From NCBI RefSeq assembly GCF_020564565.1, contig NZ_JAJCTD010000004.1, forward strand, positions 62,001 through 126,000: a stretch of 64,000 bases of DNA, in the 5' to 3' direction. Source of the stretch: Rhodobacter sp. Har01 (lineage in GTDB: Bacteria > Pseudomonadota > Alphaproteobacteria > Rhodobacterales > Rhodobacteraceae). Shown here one piece after another: positions 35,701-42,849 of the stretch. Position numbers and translations under genes: made by a program. Position 1 is the first letter of the stretch. Each line of letters starts with the position of its first letter. The notes beneath the pieces are model-generated. The model was not told the DNA's origin. It saw only the letters and a program-made list of their open reading frames with translations, and ran no database searches.

Positions 35701-36180
35701 GTCGATCGAATAGGCGTCCAGCGTCAGGGTCGAGTTGTTGGTGAAGGTGATCGTCACCGGATTTATGCCCGGCCCCGAGGGGTAGGCCGCCGGGTCGAAG
35801 GTGCGGATGTCGCCGCGGATCAGGTCGGCGCCGTCGTTGCCGATCAGGCTGTCCGATCCCTGGCCACCCTGGACGGTATCGTTCTCGGTGCCGCCATCGA
35901 CGGTGTCATTGCCATCGTCGCCGGCGATGGAATCGGTCCCCGCGCCACCGTTGACCAGATCGTTGCCGGTGCCGCCGACCACCGTGTCGGATCCGTTCTC
36001 GCCGTAAAGCGTGTCGTTGCCCAGGGACCCCTTGACCGCGTCGTTGCCATCGCCGGCATAGACCAGGTCATCCCCCGCGCCCGCCGAGATGCTGTCGCTG
36101 CCGGCGTTGGCATAGAAGCTGTCGTTGCCGGCGGTGCCGGTGAGCGTGTCGTTGCCGGTGGTGCCGCTATAGGTGGCCAA
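29800..36180 (-). CDS. Giant calcium-binding-repeat (RTX-type) protein with VHL-like module and C-terminal Hint domain
   Basis: The 2126-residue protein starts with TTG at 36180, preceded by an exceptionally strong GGAGGTGA. It has no N-terminal signal peptide. Most of it is hemolysin-type nonapeptides (GGxGxDxLx, such as GGAGNDTLYG), which bind calcium and fold as beta-rolls outside the cell after type I secretion. Residues about 141-205 form a VHL-beta-like module. Seven copies of a beta-rich module (pattern SVTFSG-x-AGSYAF, then IE-x-I-x-GTA-x-D) alternate with the nonapeptide blocks. Residues about 1897-2040 are a Hint domain opening PCLAAGTLIDTPGGRRRIET, with the nucleophile Cys and a later SRQHAVLL histidine. 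Hint-bearing repeat proteins are common in Rhodobacteraceae; adhesion or matrix roles are inferred only. No T1SS genes are adjacent. Confidence 0.9.
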   Translation of the reverse strand: MATYSGTTGNDTLTGTAGNDSFYANAGSDSISAGAGDDLVYAGDGNDAVKGSLGNDTLYGENGSDTVVGGTGNDLVNGGAGTDSIAGDDGNDTVDGGTENDTVQGGQGSDSLIGNDGADLIRGDIRTFDPAAYPSGPGINPVTITFTNNSTLTLDAYSIDQSGVSLYAGTLSPGQSLSGDTYSDQFFYLTDAATGEKLAIYEVGTQTSFNFTNDFNDTITGGQGADTIYGDYGNDSIDGGTESDLIYGGAGDDTVIGNFGNDRVELGDGNDSFGDWSNEAGNDLAYGGNGNDILIGGGENDTLYGDAGDDILSGGVGSDSLFGGTGNDAFIITDDHQTDTIDGGEESGDLDELWFGNYASTNGVSVTFSGADAGSYAFSGGYASGQFTGIEKITATDYNDTLNASADTNGETILGLGGADSITGGSGNDALLGGTGNDIINGAAGSDTLWGEAGDDQLSNTSGNDASYGGDGNDTLLGGTGSDSLLGEAGNDRIEGAGGADSIDGGDGDDTLVGYDAMNLGTGGTGVQVDEGAADTIYGGTGNDWIGGGAGSDVLDGGAGNDIIYFGSGNDTVYGGDGADSIDDIGGGFESGSNLIDGGAGNDTIWTGAGNDTVYGGDGDDFVDDQVTDVSGASWLDGGAGNDTLLGGLDNDTLDGGIGNDSLSGEAGADTFYIAAGQGVDTILGGSAGLDSDTLSFDPNWTGSIGVNVTFTGNEAGSYAYASGAGSGTFTDIERLDGTAASDSVNASVATTGTTFNAGGGNDTFVGGAGADSVFGGIGDDSLTGGGGNDTIDAGYGSDVVVGGAGADSITLGDGNDRLTMTGSDSLSDTIDGGLGNDSINITGGSSNDIVYGGAGNDTITTSYDLTGGNDTLYGGDGRDTFLAGAGDSVVGGEGGDDFDTLNLTTIPTAASVTLTGNGTGTATSSGNTLNFSEIEAINTTAYADTINGAADTWGMTYATGAGNDNVTGGSGADSIDAGTGDDIVSSGAGNDTLLLGDGNDTVAAGTGDDSLRGDAGNDILNGGDGNDTASGGDGADVLNGGLGNDFLTGDAGTDTLTGGGGNDYMDGGADSDLFQIGAGEGADTAFGGETGADYDYLDFTTAPVGGGVNVTFTIEEGGIYTFAGGGVGSFAQIEDVSGTAGNDTINASAVTTATHLRGEAGDDSLTGGSGADGFEGGDGNDTVSGGAGNDTLNGDAGNDSLTGGDGDDWLLTGAGNDIAYGGAGNDYLSDMSGASWLDGGTGNDTVLAGDGNDTLLAGTGNDQIDGGTGADVIYVAAGEGIDTITGGAGGTDDDTLAFDPTWTGTSGVSVTYTGTEAGTYAYATTGSGSFTEIERIDGTAAADSVDASASTQGVVFNTAGGADSFLGGAGNDSVFGGIGNDSLTGGAGADTLDGGGGNDMLASGAGNDLVYGGTGDDAVTIGDTDGTDVVDLGEGIDDWDTATFVASPGGAGVSITYSGTDSVSYAFSGGLASGTITGVEAINGTAYGDTLDASADTDGMTFNGGSGADSVIGGAGDDAIDGGGGADWIAGGAGSDWISGNDGNDTLYGGTGADGADGGAGNDQIYGGAGNDFIEAGDGNDLVDGGDDDDQVFGGLGDDQLLGGSGNDTLLGAEGNDTVSGGTGSDALYFSSTDGSDTLVGGEDAADTDQDVLYVYDDGGGYSVTFTGSEAGQLVSAATGATASFSQIEGIVLSDGGDSVDGAASASDLTIRAGFGADSVLGGQGNDSLAGEGSDDTLDGGLGDDTLVGGSGDDILLGGAGIDRLFGGDEDDSLSGGTGDDLLDGADGDDTLRGGAGNDSLIGNDGADLFGFDQGGGSDTVDDFDMNIVDGRTLDQLDVSDLTNPDGSPLRWQDVTVADDGSGNTVLFFPEGETVTLLGVAPALIDKQTAVTMGLPCLAAGTLIDTPGGRRRIETLRPGDLVVTPDGPGPVLWAGRRVVGQDEMARQPSLKPVLIRAGALGNDLPLAVSRQHAVLLAGPDGAPALARAGQLAKLGRGAFRVQDGCRGMAWHHLLLPRHSLICCNGLWTESLWPGPRGLAALGPSAPAELVAALPSLAPGLAVPGLLSTVYGPQLGPMLSGAQLRALPALRPAALPDSPVAADAACGRPGRVAPVRVLRSQARGRV

Positions 36181-36496
36181 GGGTCACCTCCGCAGCCGGC
36201 TGCAAGGCACGACCGGGCTGACGGATCCGGCACCCGCCGTTCCGTCGTGCCTGGAACCCAACACCCCGCGCCCGATCCTTGCCCGGCATTCCTTGCTTCA
36301 CCGCCTTGACGGGCACCGTGCGCCCGCTTCCGTCCAGATTTGGCGGAGAGCCGCTAAGTCTCGGTTAAGCGTCGAATTTGATTTGAATTGTCAGGGAATG
36401 ACGTGGCCGGATCGGCAACCGGTCCTGCGACCGCACAGGAAACCGCACTGGGAACCGCACAGAGAAAGGCCCGGCGCCTGTGAAGGCCCGGGCCGG
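36181..36496. other. Intergenic region upstream of the giant repeat protein
   Basis: The region carries the strong GGAGGTGA site at its left end, a GCAGCCGGCTGC palindrome (36191-36202), a lower-GC patch near 36357-36395, and three tandem 12-bp units starting ACCGCAC (36430-36465) close to the tRNA-Leu 3' end. The promoter of the repeat protein should be here, but I cannot fix it. Confidence 0.5.
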
Positions 36497-36583
36497 TGGT
36501 GCGGATGAAAAGACTCGAACTTTCACTCCGGTTAAGGAACAGCGACCTCAACGCTGCGCGTCTACCAATTCCGCCACATCCGC
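36497..36583 (-). tRNA. tRNA-Leu (anticodon GAG)
   Basis: On the minus strand the acceptor GCGGATG pairs with CATCCGC. The anticodon stem CAGCG/CGCTG encloses TTGAGGT (anticodon GAG), the class II variable arm is GTTCCTTAACCGGAGT-like, and the T-arm has TTCGAGT. The 3' CCA is encoded (36497-36499). Confidence 0.96.
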
Positions 36584-36675
36584 AACGATCCGGCTTCCGG
36601 GTGGCAGCTAGATAGCGACAGTCGCAGGCGAAGGGAAGGGGCTTTTTGCGCCCCTTCCAGGGGGATCGGGGCGGC

Positions 36676-38424
36676 TTAGAAGCCGACCGCGAAGATCATC
36701 AGCGGCGCGCGCGCCAGGCCCATCGCCACGTCCGATCCGATCTGCATCAGTTCGGGATTGGGGTTGGACATCGGCTGGGTCGCGGCCAGAGCCGGCGCGG
36801 GTTCGACCGCCTCTGGCAGTGGCGCGGGTTCGACCGGCGGCGCCTCGACGACGGCTTGCGCCACCGGCTCGACCGGTGCCGCGGGGGCGGGGTCGGCCTC
36901 GGGCACGGCCACCGCGGCCACCGCTGCGGGCGCCACCGGCGCCGTCTCTTCCGGCACCGCCGCGACGGCGGTCTCGGGCGCCTCGGGCGTCACCGCAAAG
37001 GACGGCAGCGCGGCCTCTTCGATCTTGGGCTGCGGCGCCAGTTCCCAGGCCCGGCCGGCGATGCTGAACGAGGCCTTGCGGATCAGGTCGTCGCGGCCGG
37101 ACATGCCGGGGGCGAAGACATCGGTGCCGCCGTCCAGCGTCTTGAGCGCCATCTCATACCAGCCGATCGCCAGGTCGGGCCGCTGGGTCGCGCCATAGCC
37201 CTGGGCCAGGTGGTGGCCCAGCAGTTCGGCATAGCCGGTCTCGCCCATTGCGGTCAGCATCAGCGCCGAGCCGATGGCAATGTCCATCTGGTCGGCCTTG
37301 TAGCCGACGCTCAGGCAGACCTTGGCGGTGCCCGACAGTTGCGCCGGCGACATGCCGGATTGCAGGATGAAGGCCTCGACCCCGGCCAGCACCTCATCGG
37401 CGGGCCGCATCGACAGCGCGGCGACCTGGTCCTTCAGCACCGGCCCGAAGCCGGCGCATTGCGCGGCGATCTGGTCGGGGGTGAAGCCTGCGACCTTGGC
37501 CGCCAGCGCATCGCCGGTGGCAATCGCCGCGGCGCGGGTCAGGCAGAGCTGTTCGGACAGCGCGGCGTTGGCGTCGGTCATCGTCTCGGCGGTGGCATAG
37601 CCGCCGTTGGTGCCGGCGGCCAGCGTCACCGCGTTGCAGTTGGACGACAGCGCGCCCTTGCCGCCGTTGGGGTCCATGAACGAGGGCAGTCCGGGTTCGG
37701 CCGCGGCCACCTCGGGTTCGGGGTCGACCACGGGGGCCGGTGCGGGCGCCGGTTCGGTCGCCACGGTGATCGGGGCGGGGGCCGCAACGGGGGCCGGAAC
37801 CGGCGCAGGCGGCGGTGCGTCGGACACGATGGCGCCGGCCACCGTCGCCCCGACGACCGACCCCTGCGCCGGCGCCGTCGGCGCAACGGCGGCGGTGACC
37901 GGACCCGAGGCCCGCATCTCGTCGCGCTGCGCCAGCAGCACGCCCTTCATGCCGTAGGGGCTGCCCGAGACGATCTCGGCGATGGCCGAGCCGCCGGCTT
38001 CGGCCCGGACATGCGAGGTGACCAGGACGGTGCGCTCTTCCTCGGTCAGCTGGCCGGTCGCCGGGTAGCCCAGGAAGGCCTGGTAGTCCGAGATCGCGGC
38101 GCGGCTTTTCGGGCCGATGGCGCCGTCGGCGGTGCCGACCGGCCAGCCGAAGTAGTTCAGCGCCTGCTGCACCTCGATGTTGGCCGCCTTCTGTTCGGCC
38201 GAGATGCCGCTCGACTTGGACTTGCTCGACTTCGATTTCGCCTTGCCGGAGGATTTCTTCTTCTTCTTCGATTCCTCGTTGATCGCGGCACCGATGATGC
38301 CGCCGACGATCAGCCCGGCGATCACGTCCTTGCCGTCCGCATGCGCGGGCGCGACAAAGGGCGACACCGGGGCAAACGACAGCGAGGCGACGAGGGCGCT
38401 GGTTGCAAAGGCCTTGGTCTTCAT
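36676..38424 (-). CDS. Exported peptidoglycan-binding-domain protein with long Pro/Ala linkers
   Basis: The 582-residue protein has a signal peptide (cleavage near APAHAD). Next is a glycine-rich hydrophobic segment ([16 protein letters not shown]) and a Lys/Ser block ([19 protein letters not shown]). A PG-binding-1 domain follows (about 75-130; [20 protein letters not shown], then [20 protein letters not shown]). Pro/Ala/Val-rich spacers flank a helical central domain (about 260-455) with three or four Cys, including SNCNAV and AQCAGF. The last 130 residues are again low complexity and end [19 protein letters not shown]. It is most likely a periplasmic, cell-wall-attached protein; no catalytic motif is seen. 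The start at 38424 follows GGAG. It is divergent from lipB. Confidence 0.8.
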   Translation of the reverse strand: MKTKAFATSALVASLSFAPVSPFVAPAHADGKDVIAGLIVGGIIGAAINEESKKKKKSSGKAKSKSSKSKSSGISAEQKAANIEVQQALNYFGWPVGTADGAIGPKSRAAISDYQAFLGYPATGQLTEEERTVLVTSHVRAEAGGSAIAEIVSGSPYGMKGVLLAQRDEMRASGPVTAAVAPTAPAQGSVVGATVAGAIVSDAPPPAPVPAPVAAPAPITVATEPAPAPAPVVDPEPEVAAAEPGLPSFMDPNGGKGALSSNCNAVTLAAGTNGGYATAETMTDANAALSEQLCLTRAAAIATGDALAAKVAGFTPDQIAAQCAGFGPVLKDQVAALSMRPADEVLAGVEAFILQSGMSPAQLSGTAKVCLSVGYKADQMDIAIGSALMLTAMGETGYAELLGHHLAQGYGATQRPDLAIGWYEMALKTLDGGTDVFAPGMSGRDDLIRKASFSIAGRAWELAPQPKIEEAALPSFAVTPEAPETAVAAVPEETAPVAPAAVAAVAVPEADPAPAAPVEPVAQAVVEAPPVEPAPLPEAVEPAPALAATQPMSNPNPELMQIGSDVAMGLARAPLMIFAVGF

Positions 38425-38532
38425 TGCATCACTCCAACGGATGAGCAGAGGGAAATCTGCGTCGATGCTACCACGGCGCGCGGGCCTGAAAAGGCCGGAT
38501 TTCCTGATCCGCAGGCGAAAGGGCCGATAATT

Positions 38533-39201
38533 TTGGTCGAATGGACGCATATTCCGGGGCTGGCACCCTATGAAGCCACGCTGGCCGCGATGGAAGCGCG
38601 GGCCGAAGCCATCGCGCAGGGCGCGGCGGACGAGGCGATCTGGCTCCTGGAGCACCCGCCGCTTTACACCGCCGGCACCTCGGCGCGCGCGGCGGACCTG
38701 ATCGATCCGGGCCGATTCCCGGTCTACACCACCGGGCGCGGCGGGCAGTATACCTATCACGGGCCGGGGCAGCGGGTGGTCTATGCCATGCTGGACGTGC
38801 GTGCGAGAGGCGGCGACGTGCGCTGTTTCGTGCGCGCCCTGGAGGACTGGGTGATCGCCGCGCTGGCGCAGTTCAACGTCCGCGGAGAAATCCGCCCGGG
38901 CCGCGTCGGCGTCTGGGTGGTGCGGCCCGACCGCCCGGCAAATGCCGACGGCAGCCCGGCCGAGGACAAGATCGCCGCCATCGGCATCAAGCTGCGGCGC
39001 TGGGTCAGCTTCCACGGGTTGTCGATCAACGTCGAGCCGGACCTGAGCCATTTCGCCGGCATCGTGCCCTGCGGCATCCGCGACCACGGGGTGACCAGCC
39101 TGGTCGATCTTGGCCTGCCGGTGACGCTGGCCGACCTCGACGTGGCACTGCGGTCCAGCTTCGACAAGGTCTTTGCCGAAGGACCCGCCTGCCGGCGCTA
39201 A
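38533..39201 (+). CDS. lipB: Octanoyl-ACP:protein N-octanoyltransferase
   Basis: The 222-residue protein has the LipB blocks [12 protein letters not shown] (about 40-51), [20 protein letters not shown] and the active-site pair: Lys in [19 protein letters not shown] (K about 146) and Cys in [11 protein letters not shown] (C about 180). It moves octanoyl groups from ACP to lipoyl domains as the first step of lipoate attachment. No ATG fits; TTG at 38533 gives the usual start MVEW with GAAAGGG upstream. A short duplication of GCCTGCCGGCGCT flanks the stop codon. Confidence 0.93.
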   Translation: MVEWTHIPGLAPYEATLAAMEARAEAIAQGAADEAIWLLEHPPLYTAGTSARAADLIDPGRFPVYTTGRGGQYTYHGPGQRVVYAMLDVRARGGDVRCFVRALEDWVIAALAQFNVRGEIRPGRVGVWVVRPDRPANADGSPAEDKIAAIGIKLRRWVSFHGLSINVEPDLSHFAGIVPCGIRDHGVTSLVDLGLPVTLADLDVALRSSFDKVFAEGPACRR

Positions 39202-39332
39202 GTCCTGCCTGCCGGCGCTGATTTCGGATATCAGGCCAAAGCTGCAGGCCTGCTATTGCATAGCAACCCCCCCTCGCCCCATGTTGCGGGCACGGTGTCG
39301 AAGCCTCGGCACCATCCACGATGAGGACCACC

Positions 39333-39746
39333 ATGACCAAGTTCACCCTGCTGGCCGCCACCTTTGCCGCCCTTGCCGCGGCCCCCGCGCTGGCGGGCGA
39401 CCCGGCCGCCGGCGAGGCCGAATTCAAGAAGTGCAAGGCCTGCCATTCGATCGTGGCCCCGGACGGGACCGAGATCCAGAAGGGCGGCAAGACCGGCCCG
39501 AACCTTTACGGCGTGGTCGGTCGCCCGGTCGCCTCGGACCCCGACTTCAAGTATGGCGACGGCATCAAGGCCGCCGGGGCGACCGGCGCGGTCTGGGATC
39601 AGGCCGCCATCGCGGCCTATGTCGTGGACCCCGCGGCCTGGCTCAAGCAGGTCTCGGGCGACGACGGCGCCAAGTCGAAGATGTCGTTCAAGCTGGCGGC
39701 CGGCGGCGAGGATGTCGCGGCCTATCTGGCCTCGGTCGCCCAGTAA
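39333..39746 (+). CDS. cycA: Cytochrome c2
   Basis: The 137-residue protein has a signal peptide (cleavage after ALAG, about residue 21) and one haem site CKACH (34-38). The class I pattern KTGPNLYGVVGR follows, with the methionine ligand in SKMSFKL (M about 117) and the ending AGGEDVAAYLASV, all close to Rhodobacter-type cytochrome c2. It shuttles electrons in the periplasm between the bc1 complex and terminal oxidases (and the reaction centre in phototrophs). The ATG at 39333 follows GAGGA. It is followed by a strong terminator and then by ctaD, its likely electron acceptor. Confidence 0.9.
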   Translation: MTKFTLLAATFAALAAAPALAGDPAAGEAEFKKCKACHSIVAPDGTEIQKGGKTGPNLYGVVGRPVASDPDFKYGDGIKAAGATGAVWDQAAIAAYVVDPAAWLKQVSGDDGAKSKMSFKLAAGGEDVAAYLASVAQ

Positions 39747-39777
39747 CCGTCACGGCGCCCATCCGTTCCTCCCTTCG

Positions 39778-39814
39778 CCGCGGCCGGTGCCCCCACCGGC
39801 CGCGGTTTCGTTTT
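39778..39814 (+). terminator. Rho-independent terminator of cytochrome c2
   Basis: A 12-bp perfect stem CCGCGGCCGGTG / CACCGGCCGCGG with a CCCC loop is followed by TTTCGTTTT, 31 bp after the stop. Confidence 0.85.
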
Positions 39815-39830
39815 CCCGCCCCAATCAGAT

Positions 39831-39844
39831 TTGATCTGGGTCAA
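39831..39844. promoter_or_regulatory. FNR/FnrL-type binding site upstream of ctaD
   Basis: TTGATCTGGGTCAA matches the FNR dyad TTGAT-N4-RTCAA in nine of ten positions. It lies 108 bp before the ctaD ATG and just upstream of a promoter-like sequence, centred about 50 bp before the expected transcription start. In Rhodobacter-type bacteria FnrL senses low oxygen; the aa3 oxidase is an aerobic enzyme, so oxygen-dependent control is likely. Confidence 0.65.
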
Positions 39845-39852
39845 ATCGCGGA

Positions 39853-39881
39853 TTGAATGCCGCAACGACGAAGGCTAGAGT
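39853..39881 (+). promoter_or_regulatory. Candidate sigma-70 promoter of ctaD
   Basis: TTGAAT, a 17-bp spacer and TAGAGT lie 72 bp before the ctaD start and 8 bp after the FNR-type box. The -35 and -10 are each imperfect but the spacing is ideal. Confidence 0.45.
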
Positions 39882-39952
39882 CACCTTATCAAGGGAACCG
39901 GGTCTGCGGAGCCAACCGCCGGCCGTGACCGGACGAGTGAACGGGAGAGGCC

Positions 39953-41623
39953 ATGGCCGACGCAGCCATCCACGGGCATGACCATGAGGCGCGAAGCTTC
40001 TTTTCGCGCTGGTTCATGTCGACGAACCACAAGGACATCGGCATCCTCTACCTCTTCGTGGGCGGGTTCGTCGGCCTGATCTCGGTGGCCTTCACCGTCT
40101 ACATGCGCATGGAACTGATGCACCCGGGCGTGCAGTACATGTGCCAGGAGGGCATGCGCCTGACCGCTGCCGCGGTCGAGGACTGCACCCCGAACGGCCA
40201 TCTGTGGAACGTGATCGTTACCGCGCATGGCATCCTGATGATGTTCTTCGTGGTGATCCCGGCGCTGTTCGGCGGCTTCGGCAACTACTTCATGCCGCTG
40301 ATGATCGGCGCGCCGGACATGGCCTTTCCGCGGCTGAACAACCTGTCGTTCTGGCTGTATGTCGCCGGCACCTCGCTGGCCATCGCCTCGGTCTTTGCGC
40401 CGGGGGGCAACGGGCAGGCCGGCTCGGGCGTCGGCTGGGTGCTGTATCCGCCGCTGTCGAACCGCGAGGACGGCTTTTCGCTGGATCTGGCGCTGTTCGC
40501 GGTGCACCTGAGCGGCGCCTCGTCGATCCTGGGTGCGATCAACATGATCACCACCTTCCTGAACATGCGCGCGCCCGGCATGACCATGCACAAGGTGCCG
40601 CTGTTTGCCTGGTCGATCTTCGTCACAGCCTGGCTGATTCTGCTGTCGCTGCCGGTGCTGGCCGGCGCGATCACCATGCTGATCACCGACCGCAACTTCG
40701 GCACCGCCTTCTTCAAGCCCGAGTTCGGCGGCGACCCGATCCTGTACCAGCACATCCTGTGGTTCTTCGGCCACCCCGAGGTCTACATCATCGTCATTCC
40801 GGCCTTCGGGATCATCAGCCACGTCATCTCGACCTTCTCGAAAAAGCCGATCTTCGGCTATCTGCCGATGGTCTATGCCATGGTCGGGATCGGTGTCTTG
40901 GGCTTCGTGGTCTGGGCGCACCACATGTATACCGTGGGCCTGTCGCTGACCCAGCAAAGCTATTTCATGCTGGCGACAATGGTGATCGCGGTGCCCACCG
41001 GCATCAAGGTGTTTTCCTGGATCGCCACGATGTGGGGCGGCTCGGTCGAGTTCAAGACGCCGATGCTGTTCGCCTTCGGTTTCCTGTTCCTGTTCACCGT
41101 CGGCGGCGTGACCGGCATCGTGCTGAGCCAGGCGCCGATCGACCGGGTCTACCACGACACCTACTATGTGGTGGCGCATTTCCACTATGTGATGAGCCTG
41201 GGCGCGGTCTACGGAATCTTCGCCGGGGTCTATTACTGGATCGGCAAGATGTCGGGCCGGCAATACCCGGAATGGGCGGGGCAGGTGCATTTCTACCTGA
41301 TGTTCATCGGCAGCAACCTGACCTTCTTCCCGCAGCATTTCCTGGGCCGCCAGGGCATGCCGCGCCGCTACATCGACTACCCCGAAGCCTTTGCCTTCTG
41401 GAACTATGTCTCGTCGATCGGCGCGATGATCGCCTTCGCCTCGTTCGTGCTGTTCCTTGGCATCGTGTTCTACACCCTGTTTGCCGGCCGTCGGGTGACC
41501 CAGAACAACTACTGGAACGAATACGCCGACACGCTGGAATGGACCCTGCCCTCGCCGCCGCCCGAACACACCTTCGAGCAGCTTCCCAAGCGCGAGGACT
41601 GGGACAAGGCCCACGCACACTGA
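39953..41623 (+). CDS. ctaD: Cytochrome c oxidase subunit I, aa3 type
   Basis: The 556-residue, twelve-helix protein carries every key site. The haem a ligand is in [10 protein letters not shown] (H92), the CuB/Tyr crosslink and D-channel Glu in [10 protein letters not shown] (H274, E276, Y278), and further CuB ligands in [10 protein letters not shown] (H323, H324). The haem a3 and haem a ligands are in VAHFHYVMS (H409, H411). It reduces oxygen to water and pumps protons. The ATG follows GGGAGAGG. Subunits II and III are not adjacent, which is usual in this group. A terminator and a DUF2244 gene follow. Confidence 0.97.
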   Translation: MADAAIHGHDHEARSFFSRWFMSTNHKDIGILYLFVGGFVGLISVAFTVYMRMELMHPGVQYMCQEGMRLTAAAVEDCTPNGHLWNVIVTAHGILMMFFVVIPALFGGFGNYFMPLMIGAPDMAFPRLNNLSFWLYVAGTSLAIASVFAPGGNGQAGSGVGWVLYPPLSNREDGFSLDLALFAVHLSGASSILGAINMITTFLNMRAPGMTMHKVPLFAWSIFVTAWLILLSLPVLAGAITMLITDRNFGTAFFKPEFGGDPILYQHILWFFGHPEVYIIVIPAFGIISHVISTFSKKPIFGYLPMVYAMVGIGVLGFVVWAHHMYTVGLSLTQQSYFMLATMVIAVPTGIKVFSWIATMWGGSVEFKTPMLFAFGFLFLFTVGGVTGIVLSQAPIDRVYHDTYYVVAHFHYVMSLGAVYGIFAGVYYWIGKMSGRQYPEWAGQVHFYLMFIGSNLTFFPQHFLGRQGMPRRYIDYPEAFAFWNYVSSIGAMIAFASFVLFLGIVFYTLFAGRRVTQNNYWNEYADTLEWTLPSPPPEHTFEQLPKREDWDKAHAH

Positions 41624-41649
41624 GCGCCCTCAGGCGCGGTCGGGCCCAA

Positions 41650-41682
41650 GGCCCCGGGCTTGCGCCCGGGGCCGTTTGTTTT
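41650..41682 (+). terminator. Rho-independent terminator of ctaD
   Basis: A 10-bp stem GGCCCCGGGC / GCCCGGGGCC with a TTGC loop is followed by GTTTGTTTT, 26 bp after the ctaD stop. Confidence 0.85.
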
Positions 41683-41713
41683 GGGCAAGGACACCCGCGA
41701 TCCCGGACATTCC

Positions 41714-42199
41714 ATGCCCTATGAATGGCATCCCCCGCAGGACCGGACCCAACGGCTGCGACTCTGGCCGCACCGCTCGCTGTCGTCGCGCGGGTTCGTC
41801 TGGTTCATCGGGCTGACCGCGCTGCTGATCGGCGTGCCGCTGCTGGCGGTGATCGGCAGCCCCGTGCTTTGGGGGTTGCTGCCCTTTGTGGCGGCGGCGG
41901 TCTGGGCGATCTGGGTTGCGTTGCGCAAGAACGGCCGCGACCGCGCCATCGTCGAAGTCCTGTCCTTCAGCGAAACCGAGGTCACGCTGGTCCGCCACGG
42001 GCCGCATGGGCGGCGGCAGGAATGGCGGGCAAACCCGCATTGGCTGCGGCTGACCCTGCATGAAACCGGCGGGCCGGTGCCGAACTACCTGACGCTTGGC
42101 GGCGCCGAGCGCGATGTCGAACTTGGCCGCTTCCTGTCCGAGCCAGAGCGCATCGCGCTGTATCGCGATCTCCGCGCCCGGTTGGCGGCGCTGCAGTGA
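41714..42199 (+). CDS. DUF2244 membrane protein
   Basis: The 161-residue protein has a soluble N-terminus (MPYEWHPPQDRTQRLRLWPH), two adjacent helices (about 30-70; GFVWFIGLTALLIGVPLLAV, PVLWGLLPFVAAAVWAIWVAL) and a C-terminal domain with WRANPHWLRLTLH and NYLTLGGAERDVELGRFLS. This is the layout of DUF2244. Members often sit next to cytochrome oxidase genes, as here, suggesting an oxidase-linked role that is not established. It follows the ctaD terminator, so it would be expressed by read-through or its own promoter. Confidence 0.8.
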   Translation: MPYEWHPPQDRTQRLRLWPHRSLSSRGFVWFIGLTALLIGVPLLAVIGSPVLWGLLPFVAAAVWAIWVALRKNGRDRAIVEVLSFSETEVTLVRHGPHGRRQEWRANPHWLRLTLHETGGPVPNYLTLGGAERDVELGRFLSEPERIALYRDLRARLAALQ

Positions 42200-42215
42200 C
42201 CTGCCCGGATCGGCC

Positions 42216-42674
42216 CTAGCCGAAGCGCGCCTTGACCAGCGCGCCGACGGCGCCGAAATCCATCTGGCCGGCGTGGCGGGCCTTCAGCGCCGCCATCACC
42301 TTGCCGACATCGCGGATGCTGGCGGCGCCGGTCTCGGCCATCGCGGCCTCGACGGCGGCGGCGACCTCGTCCGCACTCATCTGCCGGGGCAGGAATTCGT
42401 GGATCACCACGATTTCCGCCAGTTCCTTTTCCGCCAGTTCCAGCCGGCCACCCTCTTCATAGGCGCGGGCCGATTCCTGGCGCTGCTTGACCATCTTGCC
42501 CATGATCGCGGTGATGTCGGCATCCGACACCATCTCGGGGCCGCCATCGCCGCGGCTGGCGATGTCGCGATCCTTGATCGCGGCATTGATCAGCCGCAGG
42601 GTCGACAGCCGGTCGGCCTGCCGTTCCTTCATCGCCTCTTTCAGCGCCGTCTGCAGACGGTCCCGCAAAGACAT
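42216..42674 (-). CDS. GatB/YqeY domain protein
   Basis: The 152-residue, all-helical protein begins MSLRDRLQTALKEAMKERQA, then STLRLINAAIKDRDIA. It has the YqeY blocks VIHEFLPRQMSADEVAAAV and GKVMAALKARHAGQMDFGAV. The domain equals the C-terminal tail of GatB in the tRNA-dependent amidotransferase, but the free-standing protein has no settled function. It is divergent from carA, whose product also handles amide nitrogen, and the pairing is common in alphaproteobacteria. Confidence 0.9.
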   Translation of the reverse strand: MSLRDRLQTALKEAMKERQADRLSTLRLINAAIKDRDIASRGDGGPEMVSDADITAIMGKMVKQRQESARAYEEGGRLELAEKELAEIVVIHEFLPRQMSADEVAAAVEAAMAETGAASIRDVGKVMAALKARHAGQMDFGAVGALVKARFG

Positions 42675-42790
42675 CTGGCCTTGCCCCCTGGTTTCCCGCT
42701 GCCCACGTTATCGGATGCCGATTCCCGGCGCAACCCGGCGTCGCGGCCCAACCCCTTGTCAAAAAACGAAATTCCTTTTCCGCCAATGGC

Positions 42791-42819
42791 TTGACCCTGC
42801 CGCGCCCCGCCTTTAGGTT
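42791..42819 (+). promoter_or_regulatory. Candidate sigma-70 promoter of carA
   Basis: TTGACC, a 17-bp spacer and TAGGTT lie 31 bp before the carA ATG, giving a short leader. There is no room for an attenuator. Confidence 0.55.
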
Positions 42820-42849
42820 CGCGCCCATCCAGCACCCGGAGGATCGCCC

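Noticed and set aside
30700..36100. Regularly repeated DNA that might suggest a CRISPR array or satellite
   Set aside because: The repeats are coding nonapeptide units in one continuous frame, not identical repeats with unique spacers, and no cas genes are present.
36646..38530. Long plus-strand frame leading into lipB
   Set aside because: It is antisense to the PG-binding protein. Only the part from 38533 matches LipB.
39881..41620. Minus-strand 579-codon frame across ctaD
   Set aside because: It is a shadow of ctaD; its His/Asp/Arg-rich translation has no family features.
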